Origin: CAYRZL01 sp964428795 | GTDB lineage: Bacteria > Bacillota > Clostridia > Lachnospirales > Lachnospiraceae | Assembly: GCA_964428795.1 (NCBI GenBank) | Contig: CAYRZL010000049.1 | Location: 1 to 20,614 of the forward strand | Reading direction: 5' to 3' | DNA: 20,614 bases | Shown: positions 1 through 7,487 of the stretch, piece by piece | Layout: each line of letters opens with the position of its first letter | Position numbering within the stretch: the stretch's first letter is position 1 | Made by a program: the position numbers and the translations under genes | Notes under the pieces: model-generated | What the model saw: only the letters and a program-made list of their open reading frames with translations | What the model was told of the DNA's origin: nothing | Database searches by the model: none

Positions 1-1703
1 TACAGATAAGGGTCATTCCCCCTCACAATGCCATATTCCATAAGCAGAGCTGCACCCCCTGTGACGAAAGGGGCTGCCATGGACGTGCCGCTGCGCACCG
101 CATACCCTCCTCCCGGCGCACAGGAAATAATCTCCACCCCCGGAGCCGCCAGATCCGGCTTTATCTGCCTGGTCTGCCAGGTATAACCCCGTCCGGAAAA
201 TTCTGCTGCTCTTAAAAATCTGGCATCATAAGCCGCCACGGATATCACCTTCCGGGCTGTAGAAGGGATCGTCAATGTTGTACTTTCCGTAGGATTCAAA
301 AAACCGGTGCCTGCACTGAGGACAGACTGACCCGGCATCCAGAGATCATACTGACCCCAGACAATCCTTCCCGGCGCCATCTGAAGCTGCCATACCCCCA
401 CATCCACATAGGAATCTCCCGGTATAAAATCCAGATAAATCTCCTGATACTGACTGTATGGACTCGGCTTTCCGTAAAATACCAAAAGTTCTGTCCTGCC
501 CAGCGTATAACGGTGTGTGCCGAGCACCGGAGATAAGGGTCCGATCCGCTCTCCGCCCGGATGCTGCAGATAAATATCAAATTCATCTGCGTAAAACTTC
601 CAGATCTGGATATTCAGCCCTGTCTCGTAGTCTCCCACTGCAAACTCAATTATCTGTTGTGTCGTCCCTGACACATTGCGCTGAAGGGAGCCCGAGACAG
701 ACGCCTCTTTAAAATCACCGCTTGTATGAATGCGGGATGCGCCTTCATTCCCCGTTCCGGCAACGATCACACTTTTCCAGAAATTGGATATATCATCCAT
801 GTAAGTCTCCAAAATGCTGCTCCCGGTATGACTGCCATAATTGTTTCCAAAGCTGATATTGATCGCCACCGGTTTGCGGTACTCCAACGCCTTTCTCACC
901 ACATAGTCGATGCCCCGCATCAGTTCCGTAGTGCGCGGAAAAGAACGCTCCCCCGGAGTTCCCAGCTTTACAATGAGCAATTCACTCATGGTTGCCACAC
1001 CTTTATATCTGCCATCGGAAGCCCGTCCGTTTCCGGCAGCAATTCCGGCTACATGGGTACCATGTCCGGACAGGTCACGACTGGGCACCAGCTGAAACCT
1101 TGCCGCTTCCGTCCCCTGTTCCAGCGCAGCATCGATCTGCTCTGCCGAAAATTCCACTCCTGTCTGAAACCCTTCCGGGGGCAATTCATCATATTCTGCT
1201 CTTGGCGTCAGTGTCTGATCCCACAAATTTAAGATTCTGGTGCTTCCGTCCTCATTGCGAAAATCCGGATGGGCATAATCAATCCCACTGTCTATGATTG
1301 CAGTCAAAACCCCGGCTCCGTAGAGATTAGCTGTGCCGCTCATATCCCAATATTCGGAAAAAAGCTCCGTTTGCAGCGATGAGATGCAGGCTGCCCTGCG
1401 CCCCTGTTCCACTGCAAAAAAGAGCCTCTTTGGTTTTTCCATATATTCAATTTCCACCTCGCCTGCCACCTGATCCATCAATGACCGGGGAATCCGTAAA
1501 ATAGCATATTCATTCAGCAATTCTTCTACCAGAACTCCCGGATAAACGCCTTCCAGCCTGTTGATATCCCCGGAATATTTCACAATGACCTCCCATGTGT
1601 CTGTATCTTCCGAAAAGCCCACGTCCAGCTCCAACGACTTTTCTCTTTCTTCCTGGGTTGCATCCAATGCCAGATTCAGCATATCCTCCAACTTTTCATT
1701 CAT
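1..1703 (-). CDS. S8 family serine protease, CspB-like (C-terminus cut by window edge)
   Basis: Subtilisin-like peptidase; 567 residues are visible and the frame is open to base 3. An N-terminal region of about 110 residues fits a propeptide. The catalytic triad is complete: Asp138 in IIDSGIDYAHPDF, His214 in SGHGTHVAGIAAG and Ser541 in SGTSMAAPF, with the oxyanion Asn319 in GTGNEG. About 220 residues separate Asn319 from Ser541, far more than in subtilisin. This matches the jelly-roll insertion known in Clostridium CspB, the protease that activates the spore cortex hydrolase. No signal peptide is visible. Start ATG at 1703 is the first in-frame ATG after the upstream terminator, but its ribosome site (GGAA, 12 bases away) is weak and the frame stays open upstream, so the start is uncertain. 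Lachnospiraceae often carry several such paralogues; a true germination role is not shown. Confidence 0.9.
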   Translation of the reverse strand, partial: MNEKLEDMLNLALDATQEEREKSLELDVGFSEDTDTWEVIVKYSGDINRLEGVYPGVLVEELLNEYAILRIPRSLMDQVAGEVEIEYMEKPKRLFFAVEQGRRAACISSLQTELFSEYWDMSGTANLYGAGVLTAIIDSGIDYAHPDFRNEDGSTRILNLWDQTLTPRAEYDELPPEGFQTGVEFSAEQIDAALEQGTEAARFQLVPSRDLSGHGTHVAGIAAGNGRASDGRYKGVATMSELLIVKLGTPGERSFPRTTELMRGIDYVVRKALEYRKPVAINISFGNNYGSHTGSSILETYMDDISNFWKSVIVAGTGNEGASRIHTSGDFKEASVSGSLQRNVSGTTQQIIEFAVGDYETGLNIQIWKFYADEFDIYLQHPGGERIGPLSPVLGTHRYTLGRTELLVFYGKPSPYSQYQEIYLDFIPGDSYVDVGVWQLQMAPGRIVWGQYDLWMPGQSVLSAGTGFLNPTESTTLTIPSTARKVISVAAYDARFLRAAEFSGRGYTWQTRQIKPDLAAPGVEIISCAPGGGYAVRSGTSMAAPFVTGGAALLMEYGIVRGNDPYL

Positions 1704-1749
1704 ACAATCACGTTCCAAAACACATATTAGTTCACTGTATGCCAAAGAG

Positions 1750-1787
1750 AAAGAAGATGTGCCCCGCAAAGGAAGTACATCTTCTTT
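1750..1787 (-). terminator. Intrinsic terminator after the NEAT-like lipoprotein gene
   Basis: Perfect 11-bp inverted repeat AAAGAAGATGT / ACATCTTCTTT with a 16-base loop, starting about 25 bases past the lipoprotein stop codon. On the minus strand the stem runs into TCTTTCTCTTT. It separates the lipoprotein unit from the S8 protease gene. Confidence 0.75.
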
Positions 1788-1811
1788 TTATCCGCCACAC
1801 TGCAGTATCAT

Positions 1812-2771
1812 CTAATCTTTCAGAGTAATAGATGCAGAATCAAAATACAGAGAATATTCCATTTCCATCGGCGTACCCATGGCAACCGTATCTGCGATCA
1901 CCGCCATTCTCCAGTCTATCACTGTCACCGGAATTTCAAAAACGGAATTTCCATCACTTGGCAGCTGATCATACTGCACATCGCCGATTTTCATATAATC
2001 ATAGTTTGAACTGTTCCAGATGATCGTAGCCACAGCCTCTCCGTCTTTTACCTTCATAGCTGCCGGAGATGTAATGGACGTGGTTCCATTGGCGCCATAC
2101 AGCTCCACATCTACGGTATAGTCACCGTCCTCCAGCTCCAGATCAGCAATGGTTTTCACTACGCCATCCTGAAATGCCTCCAGAGGAAGGGAATCTGCTC
2201 TAAAGATCAACTGACGGTCATACCATTTCTGTTTGTTTTTGCTGAAAGCAGTACAATTAAGCTGTTGATCCAATGCTTCTACTGCCACAGTAAATGTATG
2301 AGCACCATCTTCATCTTCCACCGGCTCTATATAATTTGCCTCATCCGTCTGAATCGCATCCATTCCGGTACCCATATAAACGTACTCATAACCGGTACCG
2401 CTCATGGTCATGACAGCAGTCATACTCCCATTTTCTACGCTCAACTGACATTCTACAACATTGAACATGGTAGAGCTGCATTCCACATCCACGTCATAGA
2501 CGCCATCCTTCAGCTTATCCCCGCTGACAGGAACCATATCCGGATCACCGATCTCCACCTGCTCTGACATGTCATCCGCAGTTGCCAGAAGGCTCAGATC
2601 CAAATCCTCCGTGTTTACTTCCTCCGGGCTTTCCTCAGAAATGCTTTGCGCCTCTTTTGATGCTCCATCTGCTTCATCCGGCGTCTTTGCCGGATCGGAA
2701 CCGCAGCCTGATAGTAACTGTCCTGCTGCCAGAGCTGCCGCCAAAATCACCACAATCTTTTTCTTTTTCAT
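1812..2771 (-). CDS. Lipoprotein with two tandem NEAT-like beta domains
   Basis: Exported lipoprotein of 319 residues. A lysine-rich signal peptide ends in the lipobox LLSGC with Cys23 as the lipidation site, followed by an acidic low-complexity linker to about residue 80. Two related beta-rich domains follow (about 88-195 and 203-315). Each opens with a DG-x-Y-x-VDVE motif and closes with an aromatic strand (WYDRQLIF in the first, MEYSLYFD in the second). This pattern resembles NEAT domains, which bind haem or other tetrapyrroles through a late-strand tyrosine, but the identity is not certain. A GTG lies directly before the chosen ATG at 2771; the ribosome site is GAGGG. It follows an exported CbiK-type chelatase gene on the same strand with a 113-base gap, suggesting joint work on a tetrapyrrole or metal. 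An uncharacterised beta-sandwich lipoprotein is the alternative. Confidence 0.8.
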   Translation of the reverse strand: MKKKKIVVILAAALAAGQLLSGCGSDPAKTPDEADGASKEAQSISEESPEEVNTEDLDLSLLATADDMSEQVEIGDPDMVPVSGDKLKDGVYDVDVECSSTMFNVVECQLSVENGSMTAVMTMSGTGYEYVYMGTGMDAIQTDEANYIEPVEDEDGAHTFTVAVEALDQQLNCTAFSKNKQKWYDRQLIFRADSLPLEAFQDGVVKTIADLELEDGDYTVDVELYGANGTTSITSPAAMKVKDGEAVATIIWNSSNYDYMKIGDVQYDQLPSDGNSVFEIPVTVIDWRMAVIADTVAMGTPMEMEYSLYFDSASITLKD

Positions 2772-2842
2772 CACTTTTCTTTCCCTCTTATCTGTACTGA
2801 CATTTATTGCTGCGAAGCCATAGTTTTAAGAATACAGCATAA

Positions 2843-2871
2843 GAGGCTGCCAGTCAACCACCGGCAGCCTC
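2843..2871 (-). terminator. Hairpin between cbiK and the downstream lipoprotein gene (weak terminator or attenuator)
   Basis: Perfect 9-bp stem GAGGCTGCC / GGCAGCCTC with an 11-base loop, 13 bases after the cbiK stop. On the minus strand the bases after the stem (TTATGCTGTATTCTT) form only a broken U-tract. Partial readthrough into the lipoprotein gene is therefore plausible, and no convincing separate promoter was found in the gap. Confidence 0.5.
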
Positions 2872-2884
2872 CATATATTTCTTT

Positions 2885-3919
2885 TTAGTTCAAAGAATCA
2901 ATAGCAGCCTGTGCATGCTCAACAAGCAGCTGCTGGATAGCCGGAATCTCACCGAGACCGCGAAGAATACACTCTACTTCATATCCCTCAGCCTCAAACG
3001 CGGTTTTCCAGGTACCTTCCTCATCCCCTGCCATGTCATTGTTTGCATGGTCGCCTGCAACGATCATAAGCGGCTCCAGAACTACTTTTTTGTACTCGCC
3101 CTCTTTTACCTTTGCCAGAACGTCATCCAGAGAAGGAGTAGCCTCAACAGTACCTACATAGTAGTTTGCATATCCTGCCTCTGTGAGCATATCCTGCATT
3201 TTCTGGTAAACTGCATTGGAATCTGCCTCAGTACCATGACCCATGAAGCAGATTGCTGTCTCACCGTCATCATACTCAGCAGTAGCCTCTGTAATTGCAT
3301 TCATTACAGTGGTAAAGTCTTCGTCAGAAGTCAACAGCGGCTCACCGATTGCGATCTTCTCAAAGGAATCTGCATATGTAGCAGCCTCATTTTTTATGTC
3401 ATTATACTCCAGACCATTCATCAGATGTGTAGGCTGAATCACCAGATTCTTCACTCCGTTTGCAACAGCACGGTCCATAGCCTCACCGAAATTATCGATC
3501 ACTTCGCCATCCCGGCTGTTGATATGATCAATAACGATCTGGGCGGTAAATCCACGACGGACAGACCAATCCGGAAACGCGGTTTCCATAGCGCCCTCAA
3601 TAGCGCCGATGGTAAGACGTCTGCTGTCGTTAAAGCTTGTACCGAAGCTGACTACCAACAATTCGTTCTCCCCGATCTCATCCCCATTTCTCGGATCATC
3701 CAAAGACGCGTCTCCGGTCTCGTAATTTTCCTCGTCCTCACCTTCAGCTTCCGGCTCTGCAGATGCTTCTTCCGGCGCTTCCTCGGATACTGCTTCCGGT
3801 TCTGTAACTGCGCTTGGCTCTGCTGCCGGCTCATTTGTCTCTGTGTCGCCGCATCCTGCCAGCATGGTCACTGCCATTGCTGCTGTAGCAAGCAATGCGA
3901 TCATTTTTTTGTTTTTCAT
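2885..3919 (-). CDS. cbiK: Exported CbiK-type sirohydrochlorin cobaltochelatase lipoprotein
   Basis: CbiK-family class II chelatase; cytosolic members insert Co2+ into sirohydrochlorin in anaerobic B12 synthesis. The 344-residue product has a signal peptide ending in the lipobox MLAGC (Cys23), then an acidic Glu/Pro/Ala linker to about residue 85, so it should be anchored on the outer face of the membrane. The chelatase domain starts at ELLVVSFGTSFNDSRR and keeps both metal-site histidines: His165 in QPTHLMNGLEY and His228 in CFMGHGTEAD. Start ATG at 3919 is set by a perfect AGGAGG 9 bases upstream; a longer reading frame reaches 4030 but would destroy the signal peptide. A cobalamin riboswitch and terminator lie in its leader. 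Exported relatives are known (Desulfovibrio CbiK-P; the haem-binding lipoprotein IhtB/FetB of Porphyromonas), so the substrate could be sirohydrochlorin, haem or another tetrapyrrole. Confidence 0.93.
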   Translation of the reverse strand: MKNKKMIALLATAAMAVTMLAGCGDTETNEPAAEPSAVTEPEAVSEEAPEEASAEPEAEGEDEENYETGDASLDDPRNGDEIGENELLVVSFGTSFNDSRRLTIGAIEGAMETAFPDWSVRRGFTAQIVIDHINSRDGEVIDNFGEAMDRAVANGVKNLVIQPTHLMNGLEYNDIKNEAATYADSFEKIAIGEPLLTSDEDFTTVMNAITEATAEYDDGETAICFMGHGTEADSNAVYQKMQDMLTEAGYANYYVGTVEATPSLDDVLAKVKEGEYKKVVLEPLMIVAGDHANNDMAGDEEGTWKTAFEAEGYEVECILRGLGEIPAIQQLLVEHAQAAIDSLN

Positions 3920-3934
3920 GTCACTTTTCCTCCT

Positions 3935-3972
3935 AAAAAAATAATGTCTTCTTCCATACGAAAAAGGACATT
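3935..3972 (-). terminator. Riboswitch expression-platform terminator before cbiK
   Basis: On the minus strand AATGTC pairs with GACATT. After one mismatch, a second 6-bp helix with G-U pairs closes a GTAT loop. The stem is followed by ATTTTTTT, which runs straight into the AGGAGG of cbiK. This is the layout expected for transcription attenuation by the upstream cobalamin aptamer: ligand bound, terminator formed, cbiK off. The alternative antiterminator pairing was not resolved. Confidence 0.75.
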
Positions 3973-4045
3973 CACAAAGGCTGCAATAAACCCGGCGGAA
4001 TATGGATATATTATGATATCCGACCCACACCTGCAGTTAATATGT

Positions 4046-4250
4046 GATGATTCGCTTTCGACGGAAGCTTTGATTCATCGAAATTTCCAGCAGGTTTCCT
4101 GGCTCACAGATCATTACCTCCGCCGCCTTCTCAGATCTATCATCCAATGGCATACATGGCGTCAACTCCCTGTTTACAGTGACCGGATCGCTCAGGTTTC
4201 TCACCTGATTCCCTTTTAACCTCTCTTTTGTCTGCACTGCTGTCTGAAAA
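4046..4250 (-). promoter_or_regulatory. Cobalamin riboswitch (minus strand) controlling cbiK
   Basis: The minus strand carries the conserved cobalamin-aptamer blocks in order. The segment AAAAGGGAATCAGGTGAGAA (about 4217-4198) comes first, then GAGCGATCCGGTCACTGTAA (about 4193-4174), then the B12 box GAGCCAGGAAACCTGC (about 4106-4091). The arms after the B12 box form a further hairpin (about 4083-4046). The outer boundaries are approximate. It lies in a leader of about 370 bases before the exported cbiK gene, and a terminator sits between aptamer and start codon. From the known family, B12 binding should lower expression. Confidence 0.92.
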
Positions 4251-4294
4251 ACAATACTGTGTTTCCAAAAAGAGCGGCACTGAAAATCCATATG

Positions 4295-4323
4295 ATTCTA
4301 TATATTAACAAATTTTTTTTCAA
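4295..4323 (-). promoter_or_regulatory. SigA-type promoter of the riboswitch-cbiK transcript
   Basis: Minus-strand TTGAAA (4323-4318), 17-base spacer, TAGAAT (4300-4295). The predicted start near 4288 lies about 40 bases before the riboswitch aptamer. Confidence 0.6.
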
Positions 4324-4358
4324 AAAGGTAGTAAAATTTTTAGGTGTTTATCAGTTTC

Positions 4359-4388
4359 TTCACATATTTTTCCAAATTATGATATAAT
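4359..4388 (+). promoter_or_regulatory. Promoter of the structured RNA / HAD phosphatase transcript
   Basis: TTCACA at 4359-4364 and a perfect TATAAT at 4383-4388, 18-base spacer. The predicted start (about 4394-4396) falls inside the 5' arm of the closing helix of the structured RNA. It is divergent from the cbiK promoter, with about 35 bases between the two -35 boxes. Confidence 0.65.
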
Positions 4389-4390
4389 TG

Positions 4391-4554
4391 GTAACAGTTT
4401 AGCCATAGCGTATCGCACAGACGAATCATGCTCGCATGAATGAGAATGTGCAATATGCTATGAGGGGAGCGCCGGATTATGAGCAAAGTTAGCTACGAAG
4501 CAGTGGGAAAGTACCGTAGGTGCGGCTTTGCGAATGGCGCGGCTGAACTGTTAC
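4391..4554 (+). ncRNA. Structured RNA of unassigned class (leader or small RNA)
   Basis: No reading frame is supported here, but the sequence folds convincingly. The ends pair as GTAACAGTTTAGCC (4391-4404) with GGCTGAACTGTTAC (4541-4554), 14 bp including a G-U pair. Inside are a long arm CATAGCGTATCGCACA (4404-4419) with TGTGCAATATGCTATG (4447-4462), and a smaller TCATG-CTCG-CATGA hairpin at its tip. A second arm is built from GCGCC/GGCGC (4469-4473, 4536-4540), GCAAAG/CTTTGC (4483-4488, 4526-4531) and CTACG/CGTAG (4493-4497, 4515-4519). The unpaired purine-rich AGGGGA at 4463-4468 joins the arms. I could not match it to a riboswitch family I know, and no terminator T-run follows, so it could be a leader of the HAD gene or a processed small RNA. 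Confidence 0.6.
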
Positions 4555-4604
4555 ATATATTATGTATAGTAATATCCGGTCACTTATGAATAATGGAGGT
4601 TTCT

Positions 4605-5303
4605 ATGATTGACACTGTTTTGCTGGACCTGGACAACACCATTTTAGATTTTAATAAAGCAGAGGAAATGGCACTTACAAAGACATTAGAGCGCATCGGT
4701 ATCAATCCAACCCCCGATCTTCTGATGCGTTACAGTGTCATCAACTTATCTCAGTGGAAGCTGTTGGAGCTTGGTAAACTGACTGTCGATGAGGTAAAAT
4801 TAAAACGATTTGAACTCTTTTTTCAGGAATTCGGCATTGCCGCATCTCCAAAAGACGCTGCTCATACATATGAATATCTGCTTAGGGAGGGATGCTTTTT
4901 CATGGACGGCGCCGAAGAAATGCTCTGCGCGCTTAAGATGTCCTATCGCCTCTATCTTGTAACCAACGGAACCGCACATGTACAACACAGCCGCATCAAA
5001 AAAGCAGATCTTTCCCGCTATTTTGAGAAAATTTTCATATCCGGTGAAATCGGTTATAACAAACCGGATATCCGATTTTTCAAAGCCTGTTTTTCACAGA
5101 TTCCGGGATTTGAAAAATCTAAAACCATCATCATCGGAGACAGCTTATCTTCCGATATAAAAGGAGGCATAAATGCAGGCATCCGAACCTTCTGGTATAA
5201 CCCGGATCATATATGGCATGATAAGACGGTCACTCCCGACTATGAAGTTTCTGACCTTCGAAAAATCCCTGATCTGCTAAAACAAATACAGGACAACGCC
5301 TGA
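4605..5303 (+). CDS. HAD-superfamily phosphatase, YjjG-like 5'-nucleotidase family
   Basis: Cytosolic HAD hydrolase of 232 residues. All four HAD motifs are visible: motif I LLDLDNT with nucleophile Asp8 and acid/base Asp10, motif II LVTNGT, motif III lysine in GYNKPDIRFF, and motif IV IIGDSLSSDI. A helical cap lies between motifs I and II. Length and motifs fit the YjjG/YfnB group, which dephosphorylates nucleoside monophosphates including non-canonical pyrimidines; the exact substrate cannot be read from sequence. The ATG at 4605 is preferred over the one at 4593 because GGAGG at 4595-4599 is correctly placed only for the later start. It lies 50 bases after the structured RNA and its own terminator overlaps the stop codon, so it is probably monocistronic. 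Confidence 0.88.
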   Translation: MIDTVLLDLDNTILDFNKAEEMALTKTLERIGINPTPDLLMRYSVINLSQWKLLELGKLTVDEVKLKRFELFFQEFGIAASPKDAAHTYEYLLREGCFFMDGAEEMLCALKMSYRLYLVTNGTAHVQHSRIKKADLSRYFEKIFISGEIGYNKPDIRFFKACFSQIPGFEKSKTIIIGDSLSSDIKGGINAGIRTFWYNPDHIWHDKTVTPDYEVSDLRKIPDLLKQIQDNA

Positions 5304-5325
5304 TCTGACGTTGTCCTTTCGTTTT
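5290..5325 (+). terminator. Terminator of the HAD phosphatase gene
   Basis: 9-bp stem AGGACAACG / CGTTGTCCT (5290-5298, 5309-5317) followed by TTCGTTTT. The stop codon lies in the loop, so the left arm is coding sequence. Confidence 0.85.
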
Positions 5326-5346
5326 ACTTTTCATTTTCTTCTCGTT

Positions 5347-6072
5347 TTACTTTTTTATAAGGTCTTTAATCACCTCTCCGGCAATAATAAGCCCCGCCAC
5401 AGAAGGTACAAATGCCACACTGCCCGGCGCTCTTTTTTCTCTTCCGGCTTCCGGATTTTCTGCTCCTTTATCTTTTGCATCTCCTGAAACCGGCGTCTCC
5501 TCCGAATACACAACCTTCAGATTTTTTATCCCCCGCTTTTTCAATTCCCGGCGCATCACCTTCGCCAGCGGACACACACTTGTTTTATAAATATCTGCCA
5601 CCCGGAAAGCACTTCCATCCAGTTTATTTCCTGCTCCCATGCTGGAGATGATCGGAACACCGCTCCCGGCTGCCCGTACTGCCAAATCTATTTTTGCGGT
5701 CACGGTATCCACTGCATCCACTACATAATCATAGTCTGCAAAACAAAATTGCTCTGCTGTTTCCGGCAGATAAAAACATTTGTGGGCATGCACCACGCAA
5801 TCCGGGTTAATATCACGAATGCGTTCTGCCATCACATCCACTTTATCCCGGCCTATCGTACTGTGAGCGGCTATGATCTGACGATTCAGATTTGTCACAT
5901 CGACTATATCTTTATCGATAATATCTATTTCTCCTATACCGCTTCGCACCAGAGCTTCTATGGCATAGCCTCCTACACCGCCTACTCCAAATACTGCCAC
6001 TCTGGAATGCGTCAAACATTCCATAGCATCTGCTCCGAGCAAACATTCTGTTCTTGCAAATTGCTCTTTCAT
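5347..6072 (-). CDS. tcdA: tRNA threonylcarbamoyladenosine dehydratase (TcdA/CsdL, ThiF/E1 family)
   Basis: ATP-dependent enzyme that cyclises t6A37 of ANN-decoding tRNAs to ct6A. The 241-residue protein shows the E1-like nucleotide site GVGGVGGYA (29-37), DKDIVDVTNLNRQ (53-65) with the family asparagine and arginine, and VVDAVDTVTAK (117-127). The TcdA-type block IYKTSVCPLAKVMRRELKK starts near 161. The C-terminus is hydrophobic (VAGLIIAGEVIKDLIKK), as in Firmicute members. A GGAG site lies 9 bases before the ATG. It follows the MBL hydrolase gene by 37 bases on the same strand, so the two are probably co-transcribed; no functional link between them is known to me. Confidence 0.93.
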   Translation of the reverse strand: MKEQFARTECLLGADAMECLTHSRVAVFGVGGVGGYAIEALVRSGIGEIDIIDKDIVDVTNLNRQIIAAHSTIGRDKVDVMAERIRDINPDCVVHAHKCFYLPETAEQFCFADYDYVVDAVDTVTAKIDLAVRAAGSGVPIISSMGAGNKLDGSAFRVADIYKTSVCPLAKVMRRELKKRGIKNLKVVYSEETPVSGDAKDKGAENPEAGREKRAPGSVAFVPSVAGLIIAGEVIKDLIKK

Positions 6073-6109
6073 ATCCTTTTCTCCGTTTTTTATAAAATTA
6101 CACGGTCAA

Positions 6110-6973
6110 TCATTCTATATTTTTACCATCAATTTCCCTGTTCTTCAAGTACATAATCTTTTTCTCGATCGAACTTTTTGTCAGCATCCATTCCCTTTCA
6201 TGTACCGGATGAATATTCAGGTGATCCATAACCTTTTCCACAGCCTCATCTATCGTATCACTTTCATCTAAAACAGCACTCATTTCCCTCAAAATCCCAT
6301 ATTCCTTTTGAATATTTTGTTCTGCCAAATCAGCTATTTCTGCTCCCTGCACAATTTCTCTGTGTGCTAATGCAAAACAGGGGTAAGTAAATGTCTTTAT
6401 CCGCTCCATCGTCTGCAAAGACTTTTTTTCGTCCAGCATCGCCGGCATCTTTGCAAATTTAACCAGTGAATGGGATAACATAGCGTCTCCCAGATAACAG
6501 ACGCCATCCGGCGTCACATAACCGGTATGCTGCTTTGTATGTCCGGGCAGAGCAAGTACCTGAAATGTCTGTCCGTATAATTCAATACTTCTTTCCTGCG
6601 TCTGTATTTCATGAAACGAATATGGATGAGCTGTCAGAAACTCCCTCTGCCATGTCTCAGATTCAATTCCCCACTCGTATGCCATTCGCTTTGGATGCCG
6701 GAGCACATCCACCTCCTTTGCCGGAGCATATATCTGTGTTCCGTAAATTTCATGCAAAATACGATTATGGGCGGTATGATCACTGTGCAGATGAGAATTT
6801 AAAACCGCGCAAACCCGCACTTTCATCCGTTTCACCAGATCCAGGAACTCCTCACTGTAGCTGCTTCCGGAATCAAACAGTACCATCTCCGATTCTGACA
6901 GATGATAAGTAAGCACCAATGCCCTCCCAGTCATAATATATCCCGCTTTACCGATCAATCTTTTCCATTCCAT
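6110..6973 (-). CDS. MBL-fold metallo-hydrolase
   Basis: Cytosolic metallo-beta-lactamase-fold hydrolase of 287 residues. The metal-binding set is present: HLHSDH in a strand-loop near residue 63, the second-sphere histidine in LALPGHTKQHTGYV, the bridging Asp in YLGDAML, and the last His in FALAHREIV. A C-terminal helical extension of about 80 residues resembles the winged-helix tail of glyoxalase-II/LACTB2-like members. The start at 6973 is chosen for GAGGAG 7 bases upstream; an earlier ATG at 6994 has no such site. Substrate unknown: candidates include thioesters, glyoxalase-type substrates or RNA. It is the first gene of a pair with tcdA. Confidence 0.88.
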   Translation of the reverse strand: MEWKRLIGKAGYIMTGRALVLTYHLSESEMVLFDSGSSYSEEFLDLVKRMKVRVCAVLNSHLHSDHTAHNRILHEIYGTQIYAPAKEVDVLRHPKRMAYEWGIESETWQREFLTAHPYSFHEIQTQERSIELYGQTFQVLALPGHTKQHTGYVTPDGVCYLGDAMLSHSLVKFAKMPAMLDEKKSLQTMERIKTFTYPCFALAHREIVQGAEIADLAEQNIQKEYGILREMSAVLDESDTIDEAVEKVMDHLNIHPVHEREWMLTKSSIEKKIMYLKNREIDGKNIE

Positions 6974-7042
6974 ATGCGCTCTCCTCAGATTCAATTACTG
7001 CTGCCCGGTTATAAAGGATAACAAACTTCTGTTATAACAAGA

Positions 7043-7091
7043 AAAGATTGCCGATAATGCGCATTCCCCATGAGCAATATCACCAATCTTT
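7043..7091 (-). terminator. Terminator of the padR-DUF1700-DUF4097-pspC unit
   Basis: Arms AAAGATTG (7043-7050) and CAATCTTT (7084-7091) enclose a further imperfect helix (GATATTGC against GCATTATC). On the minus strand the stem is followed by TCTTG, so the U-tract is modest. It lies about 155 bases past the pspC stop and before the MBL gene. The rest of 6974-7246 shows no gene. Confidence 0.6.
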
Positions 7092-7246
7092 CCTTGTTTA
7101 GTACAATTATTTCCGAACAGTTTCTGCCGATACCCCTATCGACTACCTACCCCTAAAATTTCCAGATATAAAATCTTTTCCCTCTATGGCTAAAATTATA
7201 GTAAGTATGCATCTAAATGTCCAATGCAAAGAACGCATTACACGCC

Positions 7247-7432
7247 TTATCTTCTCGGCATGATGATCGCAGCAACCAGATAAAGCAGTACTCCACCGCC
7301 CCATACAAATGTCAATGCCACAAAAATCAAACGAATGATCACCGGGTCCAGACCGAAATACTCGCCTAAACCTCCGCAGACACCGCAGATAATTCTGTTT
7401 TCCTCTGATTTATATAATTTCTTTCCTTCCAT
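7247..7432 (-). CDS. PspC-domain small membrane protein
   Basis: 61-residue PspC-domain protein. The signature KLYKSEENRIICGVCGGLGE is followed by YFGLDPVIIRLIFVAL and one long hydrophobic segment (about 29-57), ending in the charged MPRR. PspC proteins sit in the membrane and act in phage-shock or LiaI-like envelope-stress responses. The ATG at 7432 is preferred because TAGG lies 6 bases upstream and because a good promoter overlaps the earlier possible start at 7498. It is the last gene of a padR-DUF1700-DUF4097-pspC cluster but can be transcribed separately. The DUF4097/PspC pairing resembles Bacillus subtilis yvlB-yvlC. Confidence 0.9.
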   Translation of the reverse strand: MEGKKLYKSEENRIICGVCGGLGEYFGLDPVIIRLIFVALTFVWGGGVLLYLVAAIIMPRR

Positions 7433-7487
7433 TTTTAACCTACCGTCCTTTCTGTCTCTGAAAAAAGTCGTATATGTTTTCACTGCT

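Noticed and set aside
2915..4219. Long 434-residue open frame on the plus strand
   Set aside because: It lies antisense to the exported CbiK gene and its riboswitch, has no ribosome site, and its sequence is Cys/His-rich nonsense typical of a mirror frame.
4037..4291. 84-residue minus-strand frame upstream of cbiK
   Set aside because: It coincides with the cobalamin riboswitch aptamer; the conserved RNA blocks explain the sequence and no ribosome site precedes the frame.
7014..7040. GTTATAAC-type palindromes upstream of the MBL gene
   Set aside because: Short AT-rich palindromes (GTTATAA and GTTATAAC) without a clear promoter arrangement; not enough to call an operator.
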